A stretch of DNA of 63,356 bases, from positions 1-63,356 of the forward strand of contig NZ_FNIC01000013.1 of assembly GCF_900103935.1 (NCBI RefSeq), given 5' to 3'. Below, in pieces: positions 48,645 to 56,334 of this stretch; within the stretch, counting starts at the first letter, position 1; every line of letters begins with the position of its first letter. The position numbers were made by a program, and so were the translations under genes. Below the pieces are notes generated by a model. It was not told the origin of the DNA, made no database searches, and saw nothing but the letters and a program-made list of their open reading frames with translations. This stretch comes from Nocardioides szechwanensis (lineage in GTDB: Bacteria > Actinomycetota > Actinomycetes > Propionibacteriales > Nocardioidaceae).

Positions 48645-49373
48645 TCAGGATGCGTCGTGGCGGAGGTACTGCTCGATCGCGGTGGCCGCGAGGTCGTCTC
48701 GCGAGCGGCCGGTAGCAGCCGCTCGGCGGTCGAGCTCTGCGACCAGGCCCTCCGGGACGGAGACCTTCTCGACACCCTCCGGACCGGGGCCGAACTTGGC
48801 GAGCGCCGCGACGACGACGGTGCCCAGCACGTCGAGGATGGCGATCACGCCGACCGCGCGGGCCACGTAGTCCTCGTCGGGGGCACCACCCAGCACCAGC
48901 GCACTCAGGATGGCGGCGAGCAGTCCCGCCAGCACCAGCGTGAGTGCGAGCAGGACCCGGACCACGGGGCCCTTCCGGTGCGCGATCGCCAGCAGCAGAC
49001 AGGCCTGCGCGAGCGTGCCGGCCACGATCGCCCCGACACCGAAGGCCTGGAAGACCGCCTCGTCGTTGGAGCGGAGCCGGTCCTCCGCCCAGATGAGCAC
49101 CAGGGCGGTCCCGAGGGGGACCAGCACCGAGACCCCGCCGAGCACCCCGACCAGCTGGAACGACGTACCGGCGGTGCTGAGGTAGCAGAGCACCCCGATG
49201 CTGACGACCCCGACGGTGACCGTCGTGAGCAGGACCCGGACCTGGGTGTCCCCGAAGTCACCGCCGAGCAGCGCCAGCACCCCGAGGAGCGCGGCCACCG
49301 AGAACGACACGATCGTGACCGTGACGATCGCGCGGCGGACAGGGGCGTGCTGGGTGGGCTGGGTCGTGGCCAT
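48645..49373 (-). CDS. Multi-pass membrane protein with a C-terminal RHH-like segment
   Basis: 242 residues from ATG 49373. Five to six transmembrane helices fill residues about 15-180 (IVTVTIVSFSVAALLGVLALL, VLLTTVTVGVVSIGVLCYL, VGVLGGVSVLVPLGTALVLIW and others). The C-terminal about 40 residues (VSVPEGLVAELDRRAAATGRSRDDLAATAIEQYLRHD) look like a ribbon-helix-helix (CopG/Arc-type) unit, normally DNA-binding. The combination is unusual. Function unknown. Confidence 0.65.
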   Translation of the reverse strand: MATTQPTQHAPVRRAIVTVTIVSFSVAALLGVLALLGGDFGDTQVRVLLTTVTVGVVSIGVLCYLSTAGTSFQLVGVLGGVSVLVPLGTALVLIWAEDRLRSNDEAVFQAFGVGAIVAGTLAQACLLLAIAHRKGPVVRVLLALTLVLAGLLAAILSALVLGGAPDEDYVARAVGVIAILDVLGTVVVAALAKFGPGPEGVEKVSVPEGLVAELDRRAAATGRSRDDLAATAIEQYLRHDAS

Positions 49374-49409
49374 CCGGCATGGTGGCACGGCGGCGGCCTC
49401 CGCGATGCC

Positions 49410-49415
49410 TAGCCT
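49410..49415 (+). promoter_or_regulatory. Leaderless -10 (TAGCCT) for the 49,422 gene
   Basis: TAGCCT is followed by 6 nt and a GTG at 49422. It favours this GTG over the one at 49416, which would begin at about the transcription start itself. Confidence 0.45.
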
Positions 49416-49421
49416 GTGCGG

Positions 49422-49838
49422 GTGAAGGTGAAGGATCCGTCGGGGCAGACCTGGCGCGTGACCCGTCGCTGGGTCCCCTGGCGCCGCCGGCTCAAGGGCG
49501 TCCTGCCCAACATGCCCACGGGCGTGGGGAGCCTCGGCGACAACCCGATCAGCCTCGTGATCGGCATCATCTTCCTGATCATCGCGATCCCGTTCATCCT
49601 GCTCGCGATCGTCGCCGCCCTCGAGCTGCTGCTGCTCTTCCTGGTCATCCCGTTCGCCCTGCTGGCTCGCGCGCTGTTCGGGCAGCACTGGACGGTCGAG
49701 GCCCGCCGCGGCTTCCACATCTGGTACGACGAGCCGGCCGGCGACTGGCAGGCCAGCGGGATCCGCATCCACGCGCTCGCCGACCAGATCCGCCACGGCG
49801 ACACTCCCCCGCAGACCGTCGGCGACGGCCCCGGCTGA
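49422..49838 (+). CDS. Small membrane protein, hypothetical
   Basis: 138 residues from GTG 49422. A basic N-terminal segment (VTRRWVPWRRRLKG) is followed by two closely spaced hydrophobic helices (LVIGIIFLIIAIPFILLAIVAALELLLLFLVIPFALLARALF, about 42-83) and a soluble C-terminal tail with HWTVEARRGFHIWYDEPAGDWQASG. Not recognised. Divergent from the RHH-tailed membrane protein. Confidence 0.65.
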   Translation: MKVKDPSGQTWRVTRRWVPWRRRLKGVLPNMPTGVGSLGDNPISLVIGIIFLIIAIPFILLAIVAALELLLLFLVIPFALLARALFGQHWTVEARRGFHIWYDEPAGDWQASGIRIHALADQIRHGDTPPQTVGDGPG

Positions 49839-49850
49839 CGGGCGCTCTCC

Positions 49851-49932
49851 CTATGGAGTGACGAAGTCACTCCACGCGGCGGGAGTACGAGCGAAGCGAG
49901 TACTCCCTATGGAGTGACGAAGTCACTCCACG
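49851..49932. repeat. Duplicated palindrome unit overlapping the sdhB stop codon
   Basis: A 26-bp sequence occurs at 49851-49876 and again, identical, at 49907-49932. Each copy contains the perfect palindrome GGAGTGAC/GTCACTCC with a GAA loop. Between them is a third palindrome (49880-49906, arms GGGAGTAC/GTACTCCC). The second copy encodes the last codons and TGA (49923-49925) of the minus-strand sdhB, so the array could end sdh1 transcription and that of the convergent gene. Confidence 0.85.
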
Positions 49933-50705
49933 ACCTCGGTGCGGCCCTCGTTGTCCTTCGTACGCAGCCCGATCTTGTTGCCGAGCCAGACCAGCGGGTC
50001 GTACTTGCGGTCGACGACGCGCTCCTTCATCGGGATGATCGCGTTGTCGGTGATCTTGATTCCCTCGGGACAGACCTCGGTGCAGCACTTGGTGATGTTG
50101 CACATCCCGAGGCCGGCGGCGCCCTGGGCGAGCTCGCGCCGGTCGTGGGTGTCGAGGGGGTGCATGTCGAGCTCGGCGTAGCGCAGGAAGAGGCGCGGGC
50201 CGGCGAAGGCGGGCTTGTTCTCCTCGTGGTCGCGTACGACGTGGCAGACGTTCTGGCAGAGGAAGCACTCGATGCACTTGCGGAACTCCTGGCCCCGCTC
50301 GACGTCGACCTGCGCCATCCGCCGCTTGTTGTCCTTGTCGCGTGGCGGCGGCGCGAACGACGGCAGCTCGCGCGCCTTCTCGTAGTTGAACGACACGTCG
50401 GTGACCAGGTCGCGGATCACCGGGAACGAGCGCATCGGCGTGACCGTGATGGTCTCGCCCTCGTCGAAGTCGGAGAGCCGGGTCATGCAGAGCAGCCGCG
50501 GCTTGCCGTTAATCTCGGCGCTGCACGAGCCGCACTTGCCGGCCTTGCAGTTCCAGCGGATCGCCAGGTCGCCGGCCTGGGTCGCCTGGACCCGGTGCAG
50601 TGCGTCGAGCACGACCTCGCCCTCGGACACCTCGACGGTGTAGTCGCCGAGGTCGCCGCCGGACTGGTCGCCACGCCACACCCGCATCTTCAGCTGGTAA
50701 CCCAT
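49923..50705 (-). CDS. sdhB: Succinate dehydrogenase iron-sulfur subunit (Sdh1 type)
   Basis: 260 residues. The [2Fe-2S] ligands are in RWNCKAGKCGSCSAEING and RLLCMTR. The C-terminal [4Fe-4S]/[3Fe-4S] motifs are FRKCIECFLCQNVCHV and LGMCNITKCCTEVCPEG. It passes electrons from the flavoprotein to the quinone site. Sequence and gene order (membrane subunit, flavoprotein, Fe-S subunit) match my recollection of M. tuberculosis Sdh1 (Rv0249c-Rv0247c). Distinct from the second sdhB at 62,083-62,826. Confidence 0.93.
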   Translation of the reverse strand: MGYQLKMRVWRGDQSGGDLGDYTVEVSEGEVVLDALHRVQATQAGDLAIRWNCKAGKCGSCSAEINGKPRLLCMTRLSDFDEGETITVTPMRSFPVIRDLVTDVSFNYEKARELPSFAPPPRDKDNKRRMAQVDVERGQEFRKCIECFLCQNVCHVVRDHEENKPAFAGPRLFLRYAELDMHPLDTHDRRELAQGAAGLGMCNITKCCTEVCPEGIKITDNAIIPMKERVVDRKYDPLVWLGNKIGLRTKDNEGRTEVVE

Positions 50706-50715
50706 GGTCGTCCCC

Positions 50716-52521
50716 TCACTTGCTCTCGAAGTACTTCTTGAGCTCGTCCGGCATCTCCGGCAGCGGCTTCTCGGTGAGCTCCACGCCGGTGCCGTCGGCG
50801 TCGAGGTTGACCACGAGGTTCTTGGTGCCCCAGACGGCGTCCGGGCCGGGGAAGTCGTCGCGGGTGTGACCGCCGCGCGACTCCTCGCGCGCCAGCGCCG
50901 CCTTCGCGATGGACTCGCTGACGATCAGCATGTTGCGCAGGTCGAGCGCGAGATGCCACCCGGGGTTGTACTGGCGGTGGCCCTCGACCTTCATCGCGGC
51001 CGCGCGCTCCTTGAACGCCGCGATCTCGCGCAGCGACTGCTCGAGCTCGGGGGCGGTACGGATGATGCCGACCAGGTCGTTCATCGACTCCTGGAGGTCG
51101 GACTGGATGGAGTAGGGGTTCTCGCCGCCCTCGACCTCGAACGGCGCCAACGCGCTCACCTCGGCGGCCTTCACGTCGGCCTCGACGACCTTCGGCCGGT
51201 CGCTGCCGAGCGAGGTCGCGTACGCCGTGGCCGCCTCGCCGGCGCGCTTGCCGAAGACCAGCAGGTCGCCGAGCGAGTTGCCGCCCAGCCGGTTGGAGCC
51301 GTGCATGCCGCCGCTGCACTCGCCCACGGCGTAGAGCCCGGTGACGGCGCTCTGCTGGGTGTCGGCGTCGACCTCGACCCCACCCATGACGTAGTGGCAG
51401 GTCGGGCCGATCTCCATCGGCTCGGCGGTGATGTCGACGTCGGCGAGCTCCTTGAACTGGTGGTACATCGACGGCAGCCGCTTGCGGATGAACTCCGGCG
51501 AGCGCCGCGACGCGATGTCGAGGTAGATGCCGCCGTGGGGCGTGCCGCGGCCCGCCTTGATCTCGGAGTTGATCGCGCGGGCGACCTCGTCACGCGGCAG
51601 CAGCTCCGGTGGCCGGCGGTTGTTCTTCTTGTCGTCGTACCAGCGGTCGGCCTCCTCCACGGTGTCGGCCGTCTCGCTCTTGAAGAACTCCGGGATGTAG
51701 TCGAACATGAACCGCTTGCCCTCGGAGTTCTTCAGGATGCCGCCGTCGCCGCGCACCGACTCCGTGACCAGCAGCCCCTTGACCGAGGGCGGCCAGACCA
51801 TGCCCGTCGGGTGGAACTGCACGAACTCCATGTTGATCAGCGAGGCGCCGGCCCGCATCGCGAGCGCGTGGCCGTCGCCGGTGTACTCCCACGAGTTGGA
51901 GGTCACCTTGAACGACTTGCCGATGCCGCCGGTCGCGAGGATGACGGTCGGGGTCTCGAACATCACGAACCGGCCGGTCTCACGCCAGTAGCCGAAGGCC
52001 CCCGAAACTTTGGACTCCCCGGCTCCCTTGTCCAGCATCAGGTCGGTGATCGTGCACTCCATGAACACGTCGATCCCGAGCGCCACCGCCCGCTGCTGAA
52101 GCGTGCGGATCATCTCGAGGCCGGTGCGGTCGCCGACGTGGGCGAGCCGGGCGTACTTGTGGCCGCCGAAGTCGCGCTGCGAGATCAGCCCGTCGTCGGT
52201 GCGGTCGAACAGCGCGCCCCAGTCCTCGAGCTCCATGACCCGCTCGGGCGCCTCCTGGGCGTGGAGCTGGGCCATCCGCCAGTTGTTGAGCATCTTCCCG
52301 CCACGCATGGTGTCGCGGAAGTGCACCTCCCAGTTGTCCTCCGGGTAGACGTTGCCCATGGAGGCCGCGATGCCGCCCTCGGCCATCACGGTGTGGGCCT
52401 TGCCCAGCAGGGACTTGCAGACGATCGCCGTACGCGCTCCGGCGTCCTGCGCCGCGATCGCCGCTCTCAGCCCGGCGCCGCCGGCGCCGACCACGACCAC
52501 GTCGTACTGGTGGCGCTCCAT
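50716..52521 (-). CDS. sdhA: Succinate dehydrogenase flavoprotein subunit (Sdh1 type)
   Basis: 601 residues from ATG 52521, chosen for GAGGG 4 nt upstream. An ATG at 52560 and a TTG at 52587 overlapping the membrane-subunit stop are in-frame alternatives. FAD binding: YDVVVVGAGGAGLRAAIAAQ. The FAD-linking His is in LGKAHTVMAEGG. Active-site motifs include FVQFHPTGM, RRSPEF and HGSNRLGGNSLGDLLVFGKRAG. It oxidises succinate to fumarate. The subunit is much closer to the Mtb Sdh1 type than to the second SdhA in this window. Confidence 0.93.
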   Translation of the reverse strand: MERHQYDVVVVGAGGAGLRAAIAAQDAGARTAIVCKSLLGKAHTVMAEGGIAASMGNVYPEDNWEVHFRDTMRGGKMLNNWRMAQLHAQEAPERVMELEDWGALFDRTDDGLISQRDFGGHKYARLAHVGDRTGLEMIRTLQQRAVALGIDVFMECTITDLMLDKGAGESKVSGAFGYWRETGRFVMFETPTVILATGGIGKSFKVTSNSWEYTGDGHALAMRAGASLINMEFVQFHPTGMVWPPSVKGLLVTESVRGDGGILKNSEGKRFMFDYIPEFFKSETADTVEEADRWYDDKKNNRRPPELLPRDEVARAINSEIKAGRGTPHGGIYLDIASRRSPEFIRKRLPSMYHQFKELADVDITAEPMEIGPTCHYVMGGVEVDADTQQSAVTGLYAVGECSGGMHGSNRLGGNSLGDLLVFGKRAGEAATAYATSLGSDRPKVVEADVKAAEVSALAPFEVEGGENPYSIQSDLQESMNDLVGIIRTAPELEQSLREIAAFKERAAAMKVEGHRQYNPGWHLALDLRNMLIVSESIAKAALAREESRGGHTRDDFPGPDAVWGTKNLVVNLDADGTGVELTEKPLPEMPDELKKYFESK

Positions 52522-52583
52522 GCCGCCCTCGGCGGACCCGGACATCTCGTTGCCCGTCATCGGGTGCCGGTCGTTGGGGGTGC

Positions 52584-53369
52584 TCAAAAGAATTTCACGT
52601 CCTCGATGGTGCCGGTGGCGAGCAGGTAAATGTAGAAGTCGACGATCGCCACCGAGAACAGGGAGTACCAGGCGTAGCGGCCGTGGTTGACGTTGAGCTT
52701 GGAGACCCAGGTCCAGAGCTTGTAGCGGACCGGGTGCTTGGAGAAGTGGCGTAGCCGGCCGCCGACGGTGTGGCGGCACGAGTGGCACGAGAGCGTGTAG
52801 AGCCAGATCAGGACCACGTTGATGAGCATCAGCAGCGTGCCGAGGCCCATGTGGCCCCACTCGTGGTCCTCGTTGCGGAAGGCCAGCACGACGTCGTACG
52901 TCAGGATCAGGCCGACCAGGATCGCGGCGTACCAGAAGTAGCGGTGGACGTTCTGGATCAGCAGCGGGAAGCGGGTCTCACCGGTGTACTTGGTCTTGGG
53001 CTCCGCGACGGCGCACGCCGGCGGCGAGAGCCAGAAGGCCCGGTAGTAGGCCTTGCGGTAGTAGTAGCAGGTCATCCGGAAGCCCAGTGGGAACACCAGG
53101 ATGAGCAGCGCCGCGGACAGCGGCCACGCCTGGAACGGCTGCCCGAAGTCGGAGGCGCCCTCGACACAGTCGCCGAGGCAGGGCGAGTAGAAGGGCGAGA
53201 GATACGGCGATGCGTAGTAGTCGACGCCCATGAAGGCTCGCACCGTCGCGAAGACCACGAACCCCGAGAACACCACGAACGTGGCGAGCGGCGACAGCCA
53301 CCATCGGTCCGGACGCAGAGTCTTCTCGTCGATCCGGGCCCTGGTTGGCCCGTGCACGCCAGTCGTCAT
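52584..53369 (-). CDS. sdhC: Succinate dehydrogenase membrane subunit (Sdh1 type)
   Basis: 261 residues from ATG 53369 with GGAGG upstream. Five or so hydrophobic helices, including LATFVVFSGFVVFATVRAF, FQAWPLSAALLILVFPLGF, YFWYAAILVGLILTYDVVLAF, LGTLLMLINVVLIWLYTLSCHSC and YSLFSVAIVDFYIYLLATG. Several His residues are placed for heme/quinone contact. The CHSCRH motif is typical of this class. First gene of the sdh1 operon. Confidence 0.88.
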   Translation of the reverse strand: MTTGVHGPTRARIDEKTLRPDRWWLSPLATFVVFSGFVVFATVRAFMGVDYYASPYLSPFYSPCLGDCVEGASDFGQPFQAWPLSAALLILVFPLGFRMTCYYYRKAYYRAFWLSPPACAVAEPKTKYTGETRFPLLIQNVHRYFWYAAILVGLILTYDVVLAFRNEDHEWGHMGLGTLLMLINVVLIWLYTLSCHSCRHTVGGRLRHFSKHPVRYKLWTWVSKLNVNHGRYAWYSLFSVAIVDFYIYLLATGTIEDVKFF

Positions 53370-53474
53370 GCCCACCTCCGTGGAGAGTCGGGCCCGAGTC
53401 TGCACAAAGCCCCGCCAATGTGAAAGGGGCCACACCGTCAGACCTCGGCCGACCTGACTACCTCGGCGAGCGCG

Positions 53475-54494
53475 TCACCGCCAGCCGAGGCCCGGGGCGA
53501 GGTCGCTCAGCACCGTCTCCAGGACGTGCGCGCAGTAGTCGACACCGAGCTGGTTGGGGATCGTGAGCAGCAGCGTGTCGGCGGCAGCGACCGCCTCGTC
53601 GCGGGCCAGCTCCTCCACCAGGCGGTCGGGCGTTCCGGCGTACGTCTTGCCGAACCGGGCCTTCCCGCCGTCCAGATAGCCGACCTGGTCACCGCCGCCG
53701 CCCTCGTGGCCGAAGTAGGCGCGGTCGAGGTCGCTGACCACGGGGAAGATGCTGCGGCTGACCGAGACCCGGGGCTCCCGGGTGTGGCCGGCGTCGGCCC
53801 ACGCGGTGCGGAAGCGCTCGATCTGCTCGGCCTGGAGCTGGTGGAAGGGCACGCCCGTGTCCTCGCTCAGCAGCGTCGAGCTCATCAGGTTCATCCCCTG
53901 GTACGCCGTCCACTCGGCCGTCTGCCGGGTTCCGGCGCCCCACCAGATGCGCTCGCGCAGGCCCTCGGAGTGCGGCTCGATGCGCAGCAGGCCCGGCGGG
54001 TTGGGGAACATCGGGCGCGGGCTGGGTTCCGCGAAGCCCTTGCCCTCGAGCACCTCGAGCAGCACACGCGTGTGCTCGCGGGCCATGTCGGCGTGGTCCG
54101 TGCCTTCGGGGGGCACGTGGCCGAAGTAGCGGTAGCCGTCGACGACCTGCTCCGGTGACCCGCGGCTGATCCCGAGCTGGAGCCGGCCGTCCGAGATCAG
54201 GTCGGCCGCGCCGGCGTCCTCGGCCATGTAGAGCGGGTTCTCGTAGCGCATGTCGATCACGCCGGTCCCGATCTCGATCCGGCTGGTCCGGGCGCCGACC
54301 GCCGCGAGCAGCGGGAACGGCGAAGCCAGCTGCTGCGCGAAGTGGTGCACCCGGAAGTAGGCGCCGTCGGCCCCCAGCTCCTCGGCGGCGACCGCGAGGT
54401 CGATCGACTGGTGCAGCACGTCGGCGGCCGACCTGGCCTGGGAGTGCGGCGAGTCGGACCAGTGGCCGAACGACAGGAACCCGATCTTCTTCAT
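53475..54494 (-). CDS. LLM-class flavin-dependent oxidoreductase (luciferase-like)
   Basis: 339 residues, a luciferase-like TIM barrel: MKKIGFLSFGHW, AEELGADGAYFRVHHF, then RIEIGTGVIDMRYENPLYMAEDAGAADLISDGRLQLGISRGSPEQV. These proteins use reduced FMN or F420; the GRLQLGISRGSP region does not decide which. Substrate unknown. It is divergent from the glycosyltransferase gene, 128 bp away. No function links it to its neighbours. Confidence 0.85.
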   Translation of the reverse strand: MKKIGFLSFGHWSDSPHSQARSAADVLHQSIDLAVAAEELGADGAYFRVHHFAQQLASPFPLLAAVGARTSRIEIGTGVIDMRYENPLYMAEDAGAADLISDGRLQLGISRGSPEQVVDGYRYFGHVPPEGTDHADMAREHTRVLLEVLEGKGFAEPSPRPMFPNPPGLLRIEPHSEGLRERIWWGAGTRQTAEWTAYQGMNLMSSTLLSEDTGVPFHQLQAEQIERFRTAWADAGHTREPRVSVSRSIFPVVSDLDRAYFGHEGGGGDQVGYLDGGKARFGKTYAGTPDRLVEELARDEAVAAADTLLLTIPNQLGVDYCAHVLETVLSDLAPGLGWR

Positions 54495-54622
54495 GTCCAG
54501 CGCAACACTGGTTGAACCTTCAAACTTCCCCGTGCCAGACCAGGGACAGACCTGGGCCACTGTTCACCGGTCGGCCACCCGGGCGCAGCACCGTGGTCGC
54601 GCGGGCCACCCAGCCTGGGTGC

Positions 54623-55675
54623 ATGCGGATCGCTCTCGTGACCGAGAAGTTCTATCCCGCCGTCGACGGCACCACGACCACGCTGAAGGCCGTGGCCGAC
54701 CGCCTCGTCGACACCGGGCACTCGGTCCGGATCATCGCCCCGGCCCCCGGCCTGACCACCTACCGCGGCTGTGACGTGGTGAGGGTCCGCCCGCTGGAGC
54801 CGGTGGGCGCGCAGGTGCGCGCCGCGCTCGACGACTTCGCCCCGGACCTGGTCCACGTCACCTCGCCCGGCTCGCTCGGTCGCAAGGCGCTGAAGCACGC
54901 TCAGCGCACCGGACTCGCCTCGCTCGTGGTCGAGCAGTCGGCGGTCCTCGACCTGACCTCGGACTACTGGCGCGCCAAGGTGGCGGCCCGTGCCGACCGG
55001 GTCCTGGTCACCTCGTCCTGGATGGTGGACCGCGCCGCCGAGTTCGGCGTCGAGGCCGGCCTCTGGCGCCCCGGTGTCGACACCGCGGCGTTCACCCCTG
55101 CCCTGCGCGACGACTGGCTGCACTCCTCCTGGTCGCGCTCCCGCTCGCGCGACGTGCCGCTCGTGGTCGTCGGCTACGTCGGCAGCCTGCACAAGCGCCA
55201 CGGCGTACGGCGGCTCGCGTCGCTGGCGTCCCTGCCCGGCATCCGGCCGGTCGTCATCGGCGACGGACCCCAGCGCGGGTGGCTCGAGGAGCGGCTGCCC
55301 GACGCCAAGTTCACCGGGACGCTCGCGACCGGGGACCTGACCGTGGCGCTGCCCACCCTCGACGTGCTGTTGCACCCCGGCGAGCACGAGACCTGCAGCC
55401 ACGCGCTGCGCGAGGCCGCCGCCAGCGGCGTACCCGTCGTCGCACCCCGCTCGGGAGGTGCGACCGACGTGGTCCGCAACCTGGAGACGGGGCTCCTGCA
55501 CGAGCCCGGCGACGCCGCCTTCCTGCGCGCCGTCGAGGCCGTCGCGGCCGATCGCCACCGCGGTCTGCTCGGCGCGCGCGGCCGCGAGCTCGCCCTGGAA
55601 CGGTCCTGGAGCGACGCGGTCGACGAGCTGGTCTCGGTCATGTCGCAGGTAAAGAGCGCGTTTTCACCCATATGA
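54623..55675 (+). CDS. Glycosyltransferase family 4 (GT-B), mannosyltransferase-like
   Basis: 350 residues. The N-lobe begins MRIALVTEKFYPAVDGTTTTLKAVADRLVDTGHSVRIIAP, typical of GT4 enzymes related to actinobacterial PimB/MgtA. The C-lobe has VGYVGSLHKRHGVRRLASL, VVIGDGPQR and the EX7E motif in HETCSHALREAAASGVPVVAPRSGG. It transfers a sugar from a nucleotide or lipid carrier donor, probably mannose to a glycolipid or glycan; the acceptor is unknown. Its stop overlaps the -10 of the next gene. Confidence 0.85.
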   Translation: MRIALVTEKFYPAVDGTTTTLKAVADRLVDTGHSVRIIAPAPGLTTYRGCDVVRVRPLEPVGAQVRAALDDFAPDLVHVTSPGSLGRKALKHAQRTGLASLVVEQSAVLDLTSDYWRAKVAARADRVLVTSSWMVDRAAEFGVEAGLWRPGVDTAAFTPALRDDWLHSSWSRSRSRDVPLVVVGYVGSLHKRHGVRRLASLASLPGIRPVVIGDGPQRGWLEERLPDAKFTGTLATGDLTVALPTLDVLLHPGEHETCSHALREAAASGVPVVAPRSGGATDVVRNLETGLLHEPGDAAFLRAVEAVAADRHRGLLGARGRELALERSWSDAVDELVSVMSQVKSAFSPI

Positions 55676-55676
55676 T
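55671..55676 (+). promoter_or_regulatory. Leaderless -10 (TATGAT) of the MBL-fold gene
   Basis: TATGAT overlaps the TGA stop of the glycosyltransferase gene and lies 6 nt before GTG 55683. It would let the hydrolase be transcribed without its upstream neighbour. Confidence 0.5.
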
Positions 55677-55682
55677 GCCCGC

Positions 55683-56312
55683 GTGCGTGAGATCGCGCCT
55701 GGAGTTCAGCTCCTGGGGGGGCGCCCGCCCCACATGGTCAACTGTTACCTGGTCGGCGACGTCCTCGTCGACGCAGGCACCCCCGGCGCGCGCCGGCGCC
55801 TGCTGAGGGAGCTCTCGGGCCACCGCGTCAGCGCCCACGCCGTCACCCACGCCCACCCCGACCACTTCGGCTCCAGCCGCGCGGTCTGCGAGGCCATGGA
55901 CCTGCCGCTGTGGTGCGGCGCCAAGGACGCCGAGGCGATCGAGACCGCCACCCCGGTGATCGGGCCGGGGATCGTGCCCAAGCTGCTGGCGAAGATGCCC
56001 AAGGTCCCGTCGTACGCCGTGTCGCGCGGCCTGGTCGAGGGAGACGAGGTCGCGGGGTTCGAGGTGCTCGACGTACCCGGCCACTCCCCCGGCCACATCG
56101 CCCTGTGGCGCGAGTCCGACCGGGTGCTGATCGCCGGCGACGTGTTCTTCCACTTCGGCCGGGTGAGCGCGCCCTGGTCGTTCCTGACCGCCGACGTGGC
56201 CGTCAACCGCGAGTCGATGCGCCGGCTGGCGTCGCTGCGCCCGGCGATCGCGCTGTTCGGCCACGGGCCGCCGCTGCGCGACCCCGACGTACTCGAACGA
56301 GTGGCCCAGTGA
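55683..56312 (+). CDS. Metallo-beta-lactamase-fold hydrolase
   Basis: 209 residues. The zinc motif is THAHPDHFGSS (His56, His58, Asp60, His61). Later ligands are in DVPGHSPGHIALW, IAGDVFF and FGHGPPL. The family includes glyoxalase II-like, lactonase and other hydrolases; the substrate is unknown. Start set by TATGAT six bases upstream. The LuxR gene follows by 22 bp. Confidence 0.88.
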   Translation: MREIAPGVQLLGGRPPHMVNCYLVGDVLVDAGTPGARRRLLRELSGHRVSAHAVTHAHPDHFGSSRAVCEAMDLPLWCGAKDAEAIETATPVIGPGIVPKLLAKMPKVPSYAVSRGLVEGDEVAGFEVLDVPGHSPGHIALWRESDRVLIAGDVFFHFGRVSAPWSFLTADVAVNRESMRRLASLRPAIALFGHGPPLRDPDVLERVAQ

Positions 56313-56334
56313 TGGGCACAGCGGTGAGGCGCCC

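Noticed and set aside
50716..52860. Longer flavoprotein frame starting at 52,860
   Set aside because: It would overlap the membrane subunit gene by over 270 bp; family alignments start near the MERHQYDVVVVGAG segment.
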